A DNA stretch of 64,000 nt from an uncultured bacterium (GCA_947073545.1 CAMTMP010000019.1:1-64000), one strand, 5' to 3'. Counted from the first letter of the stretch, positions 33,104 to 43,549 are shown. The notes: generated from the sequence alone by a model not told the origin. Numbers and translations: made by a program.

Positions 33104-33373
33104 ATGACAGTCAATGACGTCACAGCCATTGCCGGACAGGCAATTTTTACAATTATCAAGTGCAGTGCGCCTATGCTTCTGGTGTCTCTTATTGTCGGTT
33201 TGATTGTAAGTATATTCCAGACGGTTACGTCGATTCAGGAACAGACGCTTACTTTTGTGCCGAAAGTGCTGGCGATTTTTCTCTCGCTGATGGTCATGGG
33301 CCACTGGGTCATGAACGAAATGGTGGAGTTTATGACACTGCTATGGACAGATTTTAATATCTATCTACGATAG
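33104..33373 (+). CDS. fliQ: Flagellar export gate protein FliQ
   Basis: The 89-residue protein has two membrane helices and the FliQ signature VGLIVSIFQTVTSIQEQTL, followed by FVPKVLAIFLSLMVMG. FliQ packs around FliP in the export gate. It lies in the invariant fliP-fliQ-fliR order. Confidence 0.95.
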   Translation: MTVNDVTAIAGQAIFTIIKCSAPMLLVSLIVGLIVSIFQTVTSIQEQTLTFVPKVLAIFLSLMVMGHWVMNEMVEFMTLLWTDFNIYLR

Positions 33374-33403
33374 AAGACATTCGTGCGGTGGGAAAGTGAC
33401 ATT

Positions 33404-34183
33404 ATGTTAGATATCAGCTTCACTTATGCGGATTTGGAATATTTTTTGTTGATTCTCGTGCGGGTCAGTTGCTTTATGTACATTGCTCCGTTTTTCGGTA
33501 TGCCAAACGTGCCCCGCAGAGTAAAGGCAGGTTTCAGTATTTTTTTTGCCTATCTGCTCTATCTGTCGGTAGACAGGAACGAGGTGGTTTATGACACAAT
33601 TCTGGGCTATGCGCTCATTGTGATGAAGGAGGCGCTGACCGGGTTTTTGATCGGCTGGGGCGCGCAGATCTGTACCACCGTAACTTCTTTTGCGGGAAGT
33701 ATCGCGGATATGGAGATCGGTTTATCCATGGTTTCCCTGATGGATCCGACGACCAGAGAGCAGGCCACCTTTACGGGTGTGTTTTATCAGTATATGTTTA
33801 CGCTTTTCATGATTATTTCAGGTTTCTACCAGTATCTGATCAGGGCGCTGGCGGATACCTTTACCTTAATTCCGATAAACGGCGCGGTCTTTAAGCAGGA
33901 AGCGCTGCTGGAGTCCATTTTTCTGTTTCTGGGGGATTATATCGCTATCGGGTTCCGCATTATCCTGCCAATTTTCTGTGCTATGATATTTTTAAACTGT
34001 GTGCTTGGCGTACTTGCCAAGGTGTCCCCGCAGCTTAACATGTTTGCCGTCGGCATGCAGTTTAAGGTGCTTGTGGGATTGGGTATCCTCTTTTTGTCGG
34101 TGCGGATGCTGCCTGCTCTGTCAGACAACGTATTTACGCAGATGAAGCGCATGATTGTATCTTTTGTGGAGGGGATGATTTGA
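33404..34183 (+). CDS. fliR: Flagellar export gate protein FliR
   Basis: This 259-residue, six-helix membrane protein completes the export gate. Signatures are ARVSCFMYIAPFFG-like (here VRVSCFMYIAPFFG) and ADMEIGLSMVSLMDP. Start ATG 33404 gives the usual N-terminus; GTG 33383 is in frame upstream but lacks a clear ribosome site. The stop overlaps the TTG start of flhB by 4 bp. Confidence 0.94.
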   Translation: MLDISFTYADLEYFLLILVRVSCFMYIAPFFGMPNVPRRVKAGFSIFFAYLLYLSVDRNEVVYDTILGYALIVMKEALTGFLIGWGAQICTTVTSFAGSIADMEIGLSMVSLMDPTTREQATFTGVFYQYMFTLFMIISGFYQYLIRALADTFTLIPINGAVFKQEALLESIFLFLGDYIAIGFRIILPIFCAMIFLNCVLGVLAKVSPQLNMFAVGMQFKVLVGLGILFLSVRMLPALSDNVFTQMKRMIVSFVEGMI

Positions 34184-35292
34184 TTTTAAGGTATAATCTC
34201 CAGTTTTTTGCCAAGGATGGGCCTGGCGGAGAAAAAACGGAAGAGCCTACCAGTAAAAAACTGTCGGATGCCCGAAACGAAGGGCAGGTGGCAAAGAGCA
34301 AAGAGGTGACAAACGCTTTTGAGATGCTGGCGGCCTTTTTGATGCTGCGCTTTCTTGTGGAGTACATGGGAACGGTTTTTGTGGGAACGATGCGGAGCAT
34401 TTATTCCCAGATTCCGGCGTATTCGAAGCTCTACGAAGGGCATATCCAGACAGAGACTTTCCGGATGCTTTTTGTGAGCGCCTTGATGCGGATACTGCAG
34501 ATTATCGCGCCTTTTCTGCTTGTAGGGTTTCTGGTGGCGTTTGTCACAAATCTTTTACAGGTGAAATGGAAGATAACGACGAAGCCGCTCAAGCCGAAGT
34601 TCAACAAACTGAATCCGGTAAGCGGCGTCAAGCGGATCTTTTCGCCAAATTCGCTGATGGAACTTTTAAAATCCGTTTTGAAGCTGTCGTTAATCGGGTA
34701 TGTGGTGTATAATTATCTTGAGGAAAATATGCCCCCGATTTACATGCTTTACGATATATCTTTGAATCAGGGAATCGTTCAGATCGGCATACTGGTAATT
34801 AATCTGGGAATCCGGATATCCCTGTTTTATATGCTGATTGCGGCCGCTGACTTCGCCTATCAGAAAATCAAGTTCAAAAAGGACATGAAAATGACGAAGC
34901 AGGAAGTCAAGGACGAGTACAAGAATCAGGAAGGTGACCCCCAGATCAAGGGCAAACAGAGGCAGCGCATGATGGAAGCCTCCAGACGCCGCATGATGCA
35001 GCAGCTTCCCGAGGCGGACGTGGTTATCACAAACCCGACCCATTATGCCGTGGCAATCAAGTATGAGCCGGAGCGGTACGACGCCCCCTTTGTGGTGGCG
35101 AAGGGCGCCGATTATCTGGCGCAGAAGATTAAGGATGTGGCCAAAGAAAACCACATCGAGATTGTGGAAAACAAACCCCTTGCCCGTATGCTCTATGCGA
35201 ATGTGGACGTGGGAAGCGTGGTGCCGCCGGAGCTGTATCAGGCGGTGGCGGAGGTGCTGGCTTTCGTCTACCACTTAAAGGGTAAGGTCTGA
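34180..35292 (+). CDS. flhB: Flagellar export switch protein FlhB
   Basis: FlhB selects export substrates and autocleaves at a conserved NPTH site, seen here at residues 285-288 (ITNPTHYAVAIKY). The N-terminus (LQFFAKDGPGGEKTEEPTSK) and four membrane helices match the family; the length of 370 is normal. The start is TTG 34180, 5 bases after GGAGGGG, overlapping the fliR stop. Confidence 0.96.
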   Translation: MILRYNLQFFAKDGPGGEKTEEPTSKKLSDARNEGQVAKSKEVTNAFEMLAAFLMLRFLVEYMGTVFVGTMRSIYSQIPAYSKLYEGHIQTETFRMLFVSALMRILQIIAPFLLVGFLVAFVTNLLQVKWKITTKPLKPKFNKLNPVSGVKRIFSPNSLMELLKSVLKLSLIGYVVYNYLEENMPPIYMLYDISLNQGIVQIGILVINLGIRISLFYMLIAAADFAYQKIKFKKDMKMTKQEVKDEYKNQEGDPQIKGKQRQRMMEASRRRMMQQLPEADVVITNPTHYAVAIKYEPERYDAPFVVAKGADYLAQKIKDVAKENHIEIVENKPLARMLYANVDVGSVVPPELYQAVAEVLAFVYHLKGKV

Positions 35293-35343
35293 ACCAGAAT
35301 GTTAAGTAACGAATTTTATTATTGTGAAAGGAGGTGATGCGCG

Positions 35344-37386
35344 GTGCAGAAGCTAAAGATTGGAGACGTTGGCGTTACTCTGTATCTTTTGGCGGCTTTT
35401 ATTATGCTGATCGTTCCGATTAAATCGGGACTTTTGGACGTTCTTCTGGCCTGCAATATCGCGGTCGCCTTTACCATTATGTTTGGCTGTATGTTCGCCA
35501 ATGAAGTGCTTCAGATGTCTTTTTATCCGACGATCCTGCTCTTTACGACCGTATTCAGGATTGCACTGAACGTATCTTCCACGAGACTGATTTTGTCGGA
35601 AGGCGATGCCGGTAACGTGGTACAGACCTTCGGTCAGTATGTGGGCGGCGGTGATCTTCTGATCGGTGTCCTCGTATTCCTGATTTTGATTATCGTGCAG
35701 TTTATGATCATCAACAAAGGTTCCGAGCGTGTGGCTGAGGTAACGGCGAGATTTACGCTGGACGCGATGCCCGGTAAACAGATGGCCATCGACGCAGATT
35801 TAAATACCGGAGCCATCACGGATGAGGAGGCGAAGAGACGCCGGGAAAAAATTCAGGAGGAATCCACCTTTTTCGGTTCCATGGACGGTGCCGTGAAGTA
35901 TGTAAAGGGAGATGCGACCGCAGGTCTGGTGATCACCTTTATCAACATCGTGGGCGGTATTTCCTTCGGCGTGTTCAGGCAGGGCTTGGAGGCAGTTGAG
36001 GCGCTCAATAAATATACGATTCTGACCATCGGTGACGGTCTGGTGAGCCAGATTCCGTCTCTCTTGATCTCTCTTGCAACAGGTATCCTTGTGACGAAGG
36101 GCTCCAAGGAGGCGGATTTCGGTACGGTTCTGATCAGCCAGCTCTTCGGTACGCCCAAGGTATTGTATCTGGTGGGAGCGGTGCTGGCCTTTCTGGGAAT
36201 TGTCACCCCCTTAAATCCGGTGGTGTTTGTGGGACTTGGCCTGATATTTGTGGTAGTCGGCAGAGTGATGGCCGGTACCATAGAGACCGCCGTGATCGAG
36301 CACGAGGCGGACGAGGAGGAAGCGGCGGCGGAGGAAATCAGACAGCCCGAGAACGTTACCTCACTTTTGCAGGTGGACCCCATCGAGCTGGAGTTCGGTT
36401 ACGGCATCATCCCGCTGGCGGATGTCAACCAGGGCGGCGATCTTCTGGATCGTGTGGTTATGATCAGAAGACAGATTGCGCTGGAGCTTGGTACGGTTGT
36501 GCCGATTATCCGCCTGCGTGATAACATACAGTTGAATCCGAACCAATATATTATTAAAATAAAGGGAGTGCAGGTCAGTGAGGGCGAGATCCTTTTCGAC
36601 CACTATATGGCCATGAATCCCGGTTACGTGGAGGAAGAGATCACGGGTATTCCCACCTTCGAGCCTTCTTTCCATCTGCCGGCCATCTGGATTACGGAGG
36701 GGCAGAGAGAGCGTGCGGAGAGCATGGGCTATACAGTCGTAGATCCGCCGTCCATCATTGCGACGCATTTGACGGAGATTATCAGACAGTACATATCGGA
36801 GCTTCTGACAAGACAGGATGTACAAAGTCTGGTGGACAATTTAAAAGAATCCAATCCTTCACTGGTGGAGGAGCTTGTGCCCAAACTTCTGGGGCTCGGC
36901 GAGATACAAAAAGTGCTGCAGAACCTCTTGCGGGAAGGCATTTCTATCAGGGATCTGCTTACGGTGTTCGAGACGCTTGCGGACTACGCAACGACCACAA
37001 GAGATACAGACATTCTGACGGAATATGTCAGACAGAGCCTGAAGCGCGCGATTTCAGGCAAGTTCTTCCCGGCCAACGAGACCACCAGCGTGGTGACGTT
37101 AGACCCGAAGCTGGAGCAGGAGATTATGGCAAGCGTCAAGCAGACGGAGCAGGGGGCTTATCTGACCCTCGATCCGGCAAAGACCAAGAGCATTATGGAA
37201 GCGCTTGGCGTGGAGATCAAGAAGCTGGAGGATCTGGGAAAGATCCCGCTTGTGATTACGTCCCCCATTGTGCGTGCTTATTTTAAGAAGCTGACGGAGG
37301 ACTACTATAAAGATTTGGTTGTTGTGTCCTATAACGAGGTGGAATCCAGCGTTGAATTACAGTCTGTTGGGATGGTGACAGCATAA
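35344..37386 (+). CDS. flhA: Flagellar export protein FlhA
   Basis: FlhA forms the nonameric export gate ring. The 680-residue protein has an N-terminal block of about eight membrane helices. The FHIPEP motif region is VTARFTLDAMPGKQMAID (about residues 133-150), and the large cytoplasmic domain covers about residues 340-680. The start is GTG 35344 behind a full AGGAGGTGAT (35329-35338). The stop overlaps flhF (TAATG). Confidence 0.97.
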   Translation: MQKLKIGDVGVTLYLLAAFIMLIVPIKSGLLDVLLACNIAVAFTIMFGCMFANEVLQMSFYPTILLFTTVFRIALNVSSTRLILSEGDAGNVVQTFGQYVGGGDLLIGVLVFLILIIVQFMIINKGSERVAEVTARFTLDAMPGKQMAIDADLNTGAITDEEAKRRREKIQEESTFFGSMDGAVKYVKGDATAGLVITFINIVGGISFGVFRQGLEAVEALNKYTILTIGDGLVSQIPSLLISLATGILVTKGSKEADFGTVLISQLFGTPKVLYLVGAVLAFLGIVTPLNPVVFVGLGLIFVVVGRVMAGTIETAVIEHEADEEEAAAEEIRQPENVTSLLQVDPIELEFGYGIIPLADVNQGGDLLDRVVMIRRQIALELGTVVPIIRLRDNIQLNPNQYIIKIKGVQVSEGEILFDHYMAMNPGYVEEEITGIPTFEPSFHLPAIWITEGQRERAESMGYTVVDPPSIIATHLTEIIRQYISELLTRQDVQSLVDNLKESNPSLVEELVPKLLGLGEIQKVLQNLLREGISIRDLLTVFETLADYATTTRDTDILTEYVRQSLKRAISGKFFPANETTSVVTLDPKLEQEIMASVKQTEQGAYLTLDPAKTKSIMEALGVEIKKLEDLGKIPLVITSPIVRAYFKKLTEDYYKDLVVVSYNEVESSVELQSVGMVTA

Positions 37387-38621
37387 TGATTATTAAAAAA
37401 TTTACTGCAAAAACAGAAAAGGAAGCGATCGATAACGCCAGAGTGGAACTGGGAGAAGGCGTGGTCGTGATGAACGTGAAGCCCGTGAAAAGCAAGGGCC
37501 TGTTCGCGTTTCTGAAATCGCCCACGGTGGAGGTCACGGTGGCGCTTGAGGAGGAGAGCGAGAAACTGACGGCGGCGGTATCCGCCATTAGCAGCGTGAT
37601 AGCTTCAAGCCAGAATAAGGAAGAAGAGACAGTAAAAAATACACCTGTTATCGAAACGCCGGAGAAGCGGGATAACGGCAGCGGCGTAAAGGAAAAACGG
37701 GAAAATAACAGCGCCATTGAAGAGAAGCTGGACAGTTTGCAGTCGCTCTTAGAGCAGCAGCTCCAAAAACCGGAGGAGGAGAAGGAAGAACAGAGAGAGG
37801 GAGAAGCGGAAAAAGAGGAGACGGAGACGGATAAATTCATGCGTCTTCTGCACAACACCATGCTGGAGAATGAGGTGGATGAGAAGTATGCCAAAGAGAT
37901 CATGGATGAGATCGAGCTGATTAATAAGCCGAATATCCCCTTTGATTATGCGCTGGCAAACATTTACCAGAAAATGATTCTGAAATTTGGCAAGCCGAGC
38001 GGTATCGAACCTGCGGCAAATGGCATCAAACTGGTGTTTTTCATCGGTCCGACAGGTGTCGGAAAGACGACCACGATCGCCAAGATTGCCTCGAAATTCC
38101 GTGTGGATGAGAAAAAGAAGGTGGCGCTTCTGACAGCGGACACTTACCGTATTGCCGCGGCGGAGCAGCTGCGCACCTATGCGAATATTCTTGAGGTGCC
38201 TTTTCGGGTAATCTATACGGTGGAAGAAATCAACAAGGCGCTGGAGGACTTTAGGGATTATGATTATATTCTGATTGACACGGCGGGGCACTCCCATCAG
38301 AACACCACCCAGAAGGATAACATGCGTAATATTATACATTCCGTAGACGACAGGGTGGAGAGCGAGGTGCACCTCGTTTTGAGCGCCACAACGAAGTACA
38401 AGGATTTGATCAGCATAGCGGAATCTTATAAGGAGATGTCGGATTACAAGTTGATTTTTACGAAGCTGGATGAGACGACGACACTGGGAAATCTTTTGAA
38501 TCTACGGCTTTATACGGGTGCGTCTTTGTCTTATGTCACGTATGGACAGAATGTGCCGGATGATATAGAGGATTTTAATCCGCAAAAGACGGTCAAGAGA
38601 CTGCTCGGAGGGAAGAACTAA
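37386..38621 (+). CDS. flhF: SRP-like GTPase FlhF
   Basis: FlhF determines where and how many flagella are built. The 411-residue protein has a variable basic/acidic N-terminal domain, and an NG GTPase domain with GPTGVGKTTT near residues 221-230, LLTADTYRIAAAEQL, LIDTAGHSH and FTKLDETTTLG. The N-terminal part (about 90-150) is rich in Glu and Lys. It pairs with FlhG, encoded next. Confidence 0.96.
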   Translation: MIIKKFTAKTEKEAIDNARVELGEGVVVMNVKPVKSKGLFAFLKSPTVEVTVALEEESEKLTAAVSAISSVIASSQNKEEETVKNTPVIETPEKRDNGSGVKEKRENNSAIEEKLDSLQSLLEQQLQKPEEEKEEQREGEAEKEETETDKFMRLLHNTMLENEVDEKYAKEIMDEIELINKPNIPFDYALANIYQKMILKFGKPSGIEPAANGIKLVFFIGPTGVGKTTTIAKIASKFRVDEKKKVALLTADTYRIAAAEQLRTYANILEVPFRVIYTVEEINKALEDFRDYDYILIDTAGHSHQNTTQKDNMRNIIHSVDDRVESEVHLVLSATTKYKDLISIAESYKEMSDYKLIFTKLDETTTLGNLLNLRLYTGASLSYVTYGQNVPDDIEDFNPQKTVKRLLGGKN

Positions 38622-38637
38622 TGAGGAGGCCCAGTTA

Positions 38638-39513
38638 ATGGATCAGGCTGAACAACTGAGAAGGATAATTAAGGGCAGTGCGCCCCAGAAGCGTCCTCTG
38701 GCCAGGGTCATTACCGTCACGAGCGGCAAGGGGGGCGTGGGAAAATCGAACACGGCCATCAATCTTGCCATACAGTTTCGCAGGATGGGGCAGAAAGTGA
38801 TTATTCTGGACGCGGATTTTGGGCTTGCAAACATAGAAATCATGTTCGGCGCCGTTCCGAAACATAACCTGTGTGATTTAATTTACCAGGGCAAGAGTAT
38901 TAAGGATATCATCACGTGGGGACCGATGGAAGTGGGATTCATATCGGGCGGTTCCGGCATCACGGGCATGTCGAATTTGGATAAGGATAATCTTGGCACG
39001 ATTATCGATAATCTGGCGGAACTTGACGAGATGGCGGAGACGATTATCGTGGATACCGGGGCAGGGATTTCCGACGCGGTTTTGGAGTTTCTTGTGGCCA
39101 GCGGCGAAATTCTTCTGGTGACAACGCCGGAGCCAACCTCGATCACGGATTCCTATTCGCTATTAAAGGCCCTTGGCCGCCATCCCCGTTACAGGGATGA
39201 CAGAACGCAGGTTAAGGTGGTGGCCAACAAAGTGTCGGGAGAGCAGGAGGCGCTGGCACTTTACGGAAAACTGGAAACGGTGGTGGCGCGCTATTTGCAG
39301 GTGCCGATCTCCTATCTGGGGATGATACCGCAGGATCAAATGCTGGCGAGGGCCGTGATGCAGCAGATGCCGGTATCCATGGATAATCCCAAAGCAAGAT
39401 CGGCCATCGCCTATGAGATCATCGCGGCGAAGCTGATGAATAAAGAGCTTAATAAAAATATTCCGAGGCGTGGTATGGCGGCATTTTTTTCCCATATCAT
39501 TTCCGGAAAATAG
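38638..39513 (+). CDS. flhG: Flagellar number regulator FlhG (MinD/ParA family)
   Basis: FlhG (YlxH/FleN) is a ParA-type ATPase that activates FlhF and controls flagellar number. The 291-residue protein has the deviant Walker A TSGKGGVGKSN near residues 28-38, LDADFGLANIEIMFG, DTGAGIS as switch II, and a C-terminal amphipathic helix (GMAAFFSHIIS). The N-terminus, MDQAEQLRR, is the FlhF-activating helix with a DQAxxLR pattern. AGGAGG precedes the start. Confidence 0.95.
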   Translation: MDQAEQLRRIIKGSAPQKRPLARVITVTSGKGGVGKSNTAINLAIQFRRMGQKVIILDADFGLANIEIMFGAVPKHNLCDLIYQGKSIKDIITWGPMEVGFISGGSGITGMSNLDKDNLGTIIDNLAELDEMAETIIVDTGAGISDAVLEFLVASGEILLVTTPEPTSITDSYSLLKALGRHPRYRDDRTQVKVVANKVSGEQEALALYGKLETVVARYLQVPISYLGMIPQDQMLARAVMQQMPVSMDNPKARSAIAYEIIAAKLMNKELNKNIPRRGMAAFFSHIISGK

Positions 39514-39544
39514 GGCGGCCGGAATCCCGGCCGGGAGGTAGGAG

Positions 39545-40270
39545 ATGTCGGATATTCTATCAAAGTACGTGCTACCGGGAGGAGAGATAGAACTGAGAGC
39601 GATAGGCAGCGAGCGGGAGCCGGAGGACAGCAGACAGCGCAAAACCTATCGAAGCCGGGTGCTTAAGATACTGACAGGGAGGCGTTTGGAGATCGGCATG
39701 CCGATTGAGAACGGCAAGCTGATTCTTTTGCCGGTAGGCGGCGAGTACGATATGTATTTTTTTGGGAATAACATTGTTTATCAGTGTACTGCCCGGGTAG
39801 TAGACCGCTACAAGTTCAACGGACAGTATATGCTGGTGATGGACCTGACGAGCAATCTGCGCAATTACCAGAGACGCGAGTATTACCGCTTCAGTTGTGC
39901 GCTGGAGATGGATTCCAGAGAGATTGGCGAGGAGGAAATAGACATTGCGGCGCAGGATGAGCTTCTGCCGGAGCTGCCGCTTAAGAGCAGCGTGATTGTG
40001 GACATCAGCGGCGGAGGAATGCGGTTTGTCTCATACTATGCATACGAAGTGAACAGTCTGATTCTGTGTAAGTACAGTTTGCAGATTGAGGGAAGAGAAA
40101 AGGAGTACCGGCTTGTTGGCAAGGTTCTTGCGGTGAACGAACTGGAGAAGGAGCCGGGTATATTCGATCATCGTGTACAGTATGTGAACGTAGATCCGCA
40201 GGATCGGGAGGAAATAATTCAGTATATTTTTGACGAGGCGAGGAAAACCCATAAAAAAGCGGGAGGCTGA
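39545..40270 (+). CDS. YcgR-like PilZ-domain flagellar brake protein
   Basis: The 241-residue protein has an N-terminal YcgR-like beta domain and a C-terminal PilZ domain. Both c-di-GMP-binding motifs are present: QRREYYRF (an RxxxR motif, about residue 103) and DISGGGMRF (a D/NxSxxG motif). In B. subtilis the homologue YpfA/DgrA inhibits the motor when c-di-GMP is high. Its place inside the operon, before cheB, suggests c-di-GMP control of motility in this organism; that is inference from the family. Confidence 0.9.
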   Translation: MSDILSKYVLPGGEIELRAIGSEREPEDSRQRKTYRSRVLKILTGRRLEIGMPIENGKLILLPVGGEYDMYFFGNNIVYQCTARVVDRYKFNGQYMLVMDLTSNLRNYQRREYYRFSCALEMDSREIGEEEIDIAAQDELLPELPLKSSVIVDISGGGMRFVSYYAYEVNSLILCKYSLQIEGREKEYRLVGKVLAVNELEKEPGIFDHRVQYVNVDPQDREEIIQYIFDEARKTHKKAGG

Positions 40271-40287
40271 TCTGCCGGAGGTAAAAT

Positions 40288-41418
40288 ATGAAAAATATAT
40301 TGTTGGTTGACGACTCTGCACTCATGAGAAGAGTGCTCTGTGATATAATTGAATCAGATAAACGATTCCGTGTACAGGACAGGGCGGTTAACGGTCTGGA
40401 TGCACTGAGTCTGCTGAGCAGGAAAAGCTATGACGCGGTGGTGCTGGATGTGAACATGCCGCAGATGAACGGTCTGGAGCTTTTGAAGGAACTGCAGAAG
40501 CGCAAAATCTCGGCGAAGATCATCATGGCCAGCACGGACACGGCGGATGGTGCGAAGGTTACGCTTGACGCGCTGGAACTGGGAGCGCTGGATTTTATCC
40601 ACAAGCCTACCAGTGCGCTGGACTGCCGTAACGGGACTTTCAGTCAGGGACTGCTGCGGATTCTCGCTGCGGTGACGGATTTGGAGGATCAGGTGCTGAC
40701 GACGGCTCCTTTGGGATCAGCAGCGTCTAAGCCTGGAGCGGTGAGAACGCCTGCGGGCAGGACGGGTGCGGTTCCGGCTGCGGAAAAACCGGAGAGAAGG
40801 GCGCCTGCGCCTCCTTCGGGCAAGGCAGTTTACAATCCGGGTACCCAGATCGTGGCGCTGGCCAGCTCCACAGGAGGTCCCAAGGCTCTGCAGTCGGTCA
40901 TTCCGAAACTTCCGGCGAATCTAAAAGTGCCGGTGGTGGTGGTGCAGCATATGCCGCCCGGCTTTACGGCATCTTTGGCCGAACGGCTGAACGCCTTGAG
41001 CGAAGTCACCGTGAAAGAGGCGGCGGAGGGCGACGTGCTTATGCCCGGCACCGTATATGTGTCCATGGGCGGCAAGCATCTCAATATCATGAATACGTCG
41101 GGCAGGTATACGATCCACTATTCGGACGAACCGTCGAGAGAAGGGGTAAAGCCCTGCGCAAACTACATGTATGAGTCTTTGATGGACAGCAGATTTGACA
41201 GGATCGTGTGTGTTGTGATGACGGGGATGGGTGCGGACGGTACAGAAGGAATCCAACATCTGAAGGAGAAAAAGAAAATACATGTGATTATTCAGGAGGC
41301 GAGCACATGCGCCGTGTACGGGATGCCGAAGAGCGTCGTGAACGCGGGACTGGCGGATCAGGTTGTGCCGTTGGAGCAGATCGCACAGGAAATCACGACA
41401 AACGTGGGGGTAAAATAA
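40288..41418 (+). CDS. cheB: Chemotaxis methylesterase CheB
   Basis: CheB demethylates and deamidates chemoreceptors after phosphorylation by CheA. The 376-residue protein has a receiver domain (D8, D9, D54 in VVLDVNMPQMNG) and a linker rich in Ala, Pro and Gly. The methylesterase domain has the catalytic triad motifs ALASSTGGPKAL (Ser), VQHMPPGFTASLAERL (His) and MTGMGADGTEG (Asp). The methyltransferase gene cheR is not in the window. Confidence 0.96.
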   Translation: MKNILLVDDSALMRRVLCDIIESDKRFRVQDRAVNGLDALSLLSRKSYDAVVLDVNMPQMNGLELLKELQKRKISAKIIMASTDTADGAKVTLDALELGALDFIHKPTSALDCRNGTFSQGLLRILAAVTDLEDQVLTTAPLGSAASKPGAVRTPAGRTGAVPAAEKPERRAPAPPSGKAVYNPGTQIVALASSTGGPKALQSVIPKLPANLKVPVVVVQHMPPGFTASLAERLNALSEVTVKEAAEGDVLMPGTVYVSMGGKHLNIMNTSGRYTIHYSDEPSREGVKPCANYMYESLMDSRFDRIVCVVMTGMGADGTEGIQHLKEKKKIHVIIQEASTCAVYGMPKSVVNAGLADQVVPLEQIAQEITTNVGVK

Positions 41419-41419
41419 T

Positions 41420-43549
41420 ATGGATGTAAGTCAGTATCTTGAGATTTTCCTTGATGAAACCAATGAGCATCTGCAGAATCTAAATACGCAGATTCTCTCT
41501 TTGGAGCAAGATCCGGAGAACATGGATACGATCAATGAGATCTTCCGTGCGGCCCATTCCTTAAAGGGTATGGCGGGAACGATGGGCTATAAAAGGATGC
41601 AGACCCTGACCCATGATATGGAGAACGTTTTTTCCGAGGTGAGAAACGGCAATATCAAGGTGAAGGCGGATATGATTGATGTGCTGTTCCAGTGTCTCGA
41701 CGCGCTGGAGGAGTATAATACCAATATCAGGGAAAGTTCTGACGAGGGAACCAATGACAACGGTGCGCTGATTAAGCGGTTGAACGATATTATGGGCGGC
41801 GATTCCGGCGAGACTTCCGCGTCGGAGCCTCAGGCACAGGCACCTCAGGCGCAGCAGGCGGCTGCGGCAGCCGGGGGCGGTTTTGCAGGTATTAAGCTCA
41901 ATGAGAGCCAGCAGAGCGTGCTGAGCGAGGCGATTAAACAGGGAAAGAGCGTTTACGGACTGACCGTGAAGGTGCAGGAGTCCTGCATTCTGAAGGCGGC
42001 CAGAGCTTTTCTGGTGTTTAAGGCGATCGAGGAGACCAGTGAGATTATTGTCTCCGATCCTTCCTCTCAGGATATTGAAGACGAGAAGTTTGATCTGCAT
42101 TTCAGTCTGGTTATCGTCTCCGAGGCCGCGCTGGATCAAGTGCTGAAAGCGGCCGGAGCGGTATCAGAGATAGAGGATGTTTCCGGCAGTGTGATGAACC
42201 TTGAAGATGTTGGTACGGCAGAGCCGGAGGAATCCCATGCGGCGGAGACGACGGGGGCGGTATCGGAGGCGACTGCAGAGACAACACCTGCAGAGGCGGC
42301 ACAGACGCCCTCTGAGACGGCGCCCGCAGAGGCGGCGCAGGCACCGGCGCCTGCGGCAGCTCCCGCAGTGAAAAAACCGCCTGTGAACAAACCGGTGGTG
42401 AACCGGACTGTCAGGGTGGATATAGAGAAGCTGGATACGCTGATGAATCTGGTCAGCGAGCTTATTATCGCGAAGAACTCTCTCGTGTCGGCTTCCGCAA
42501 TGTCGGGCAATTCGAGTCAGGCGGTGAATGAGCAGATCGAATATCTGGAGAGTGTGACCACCTCCCTCCACGAGTCGGTTATGAAGGTGAGGATGGTGCC
42601 GATCGAGAGCACGGTAAATAAGTTCCCCCGTATGGTTCGCGACCTGCAGAAGAAGCTGGGTAAGAAGATGGAGCTGTACATGAGCGGCGAGGAGACGGAG
42701 CTTGACCGTACCGTGGTGGACCAGATCGGTGATCCCCTGATGCATCTGCTTCGTAACTCCGCCGATCACGGACTGGAGTCCGCTGCGGTGCGGAAGGAGA
42801 GAGGCAAGCCAGAAGTCGGTTCTATTTTCCTTGATGCTTATCAGGATGGCAATAACGTTGTCATTGAAGTGAGGGATGACGGTAACGGTATTGACACAAA
42901 GGCGGTAAAGAATAAGGCGATAGAGAGAGGCGTTATCACTCCGGAGCAGGGCGAAGCCATGAGCGAGAAGGAAATCATAAATCTGCTGTTTAATGCAGGA
43001 TTTTCCACTGCCAAGGTGGTGTCTGATGTGTCCGGCCGCGGCGTTGGTCTGGATGTGGTGAAATCCATGATCGAGTCACTCAGCGGCGAAGTAGAGGTGA
43101 AGTCCAAACTCGGAGAAGGCAGCACATGGACGATCAGACTGCCGCTGACCTTAGCGATTATTCAGGCTTTGATGGTGGAGATCGGAGAGGAGAAGTATGC
43201 CATTGCGCTTGGTTCCATTCAGACGATTGAAGATATCCTCCCCAGCGACGTGAAGCTGGTACAGGCGAAGGAAGTGATTCAGCTTCGAGATCTGGTAATC
43301 CCTCTGATCCGTTTGAATGAGATTCTGGACATTCCGAGCAAGAAGGATCCGGAGGAAAATCTGGTTGTGGTTGTCGTTAAGAAGGGCGATAAACTGGCAG
43401 GTCTTGTGGTGGATGAATTGATCGGGCAGCAGGAGATCGTTATCAAGTCGCTCGGCAAGTATATCAGCAAATGCAAGATTATCAGCGGCGCGACGGTTCT
43501 TGGCGACGGTGAGGTGGCGTTGATTCTGGATGCCAATTCGTTGATCTGA
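41420..43549 (+). CDS. cheA: Chemotaxis histidine kinase CheA
   Basis: CheA (709 residues) is the central kinase. P1 has the phospho-acceptor His46 in FRAAHSLKGMAGTMGY. A P2-type CheY-binding domain covers about residues 155-270. An Ala/Pro/Glu-rich linker lies at about 275-325. P3 dimerisation starts near 335 (RVDIEKLDTLMNLVSELI). The P4 ATP site has NSADHGLE, DDGNGID and GRGVGLDVV. P5 is the CheW-like C-terminus. ATG follows 1 bp after the cheB stop. Confidence 0.97.
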   Translation: MDVSQYLEIFLDETNEHLQNLNTQILSLEQDPENMDTINEIFRAAHSLKGMAGTMGYKRMQTLTHDMENVFSEVRNGNIKVKADMIDVLFQCLDALEEYNTNIRESSDEGTNDNGALIKRLNDIMGGDSGETSASEPQAQAPQAQQAAAAAGGGFAGIKLNESQQSVLSEAIKQGKSVYGLTVKVQESCILKAARAFLVFKAIEETSEIIVSDPSSQDIEDEKFDLHFSLVIVSEAALDQVLKAAGAVSEIEDVSGSVMNLEDVGTAEPEESHAAETTGAVSEATAETTPAEAAQTPSETAPAEAAQAPAPAAAPAVKKPPVNKPVVNRTVRVDIEKLDTLMNLVSELIIAKNSLVSASAMSGNSSQAVNEQIEYLESVTTSLHESVMKVRMVPIESTVNKFPRMVRDLQKKLGKKMELYMSGEETELDRTVVDQIGDPLMHLLRNSADHGLESAAVRKERGKPEVGSIFLDAYQDGNNVVIEVRDDGNGIDTKAVKNKAIERGVITPEQGEAMSEKEIINLLFNAGFSTAKVVSDVSGRGVGLDVVKSMIESLSGEVEVKSKLGEGSTWTIRLPLTLAIIQALMVEIGEEKYAIALGSIQTIEDILPSDVKLVQAKEVIQLRDLVIPLIRLNEILDIPSKKDPEENLVVVVVKKGDKLAGLVVDELIGQQEIVIKSLGKYISKCKIISGATVLGDGEVALILDANSLI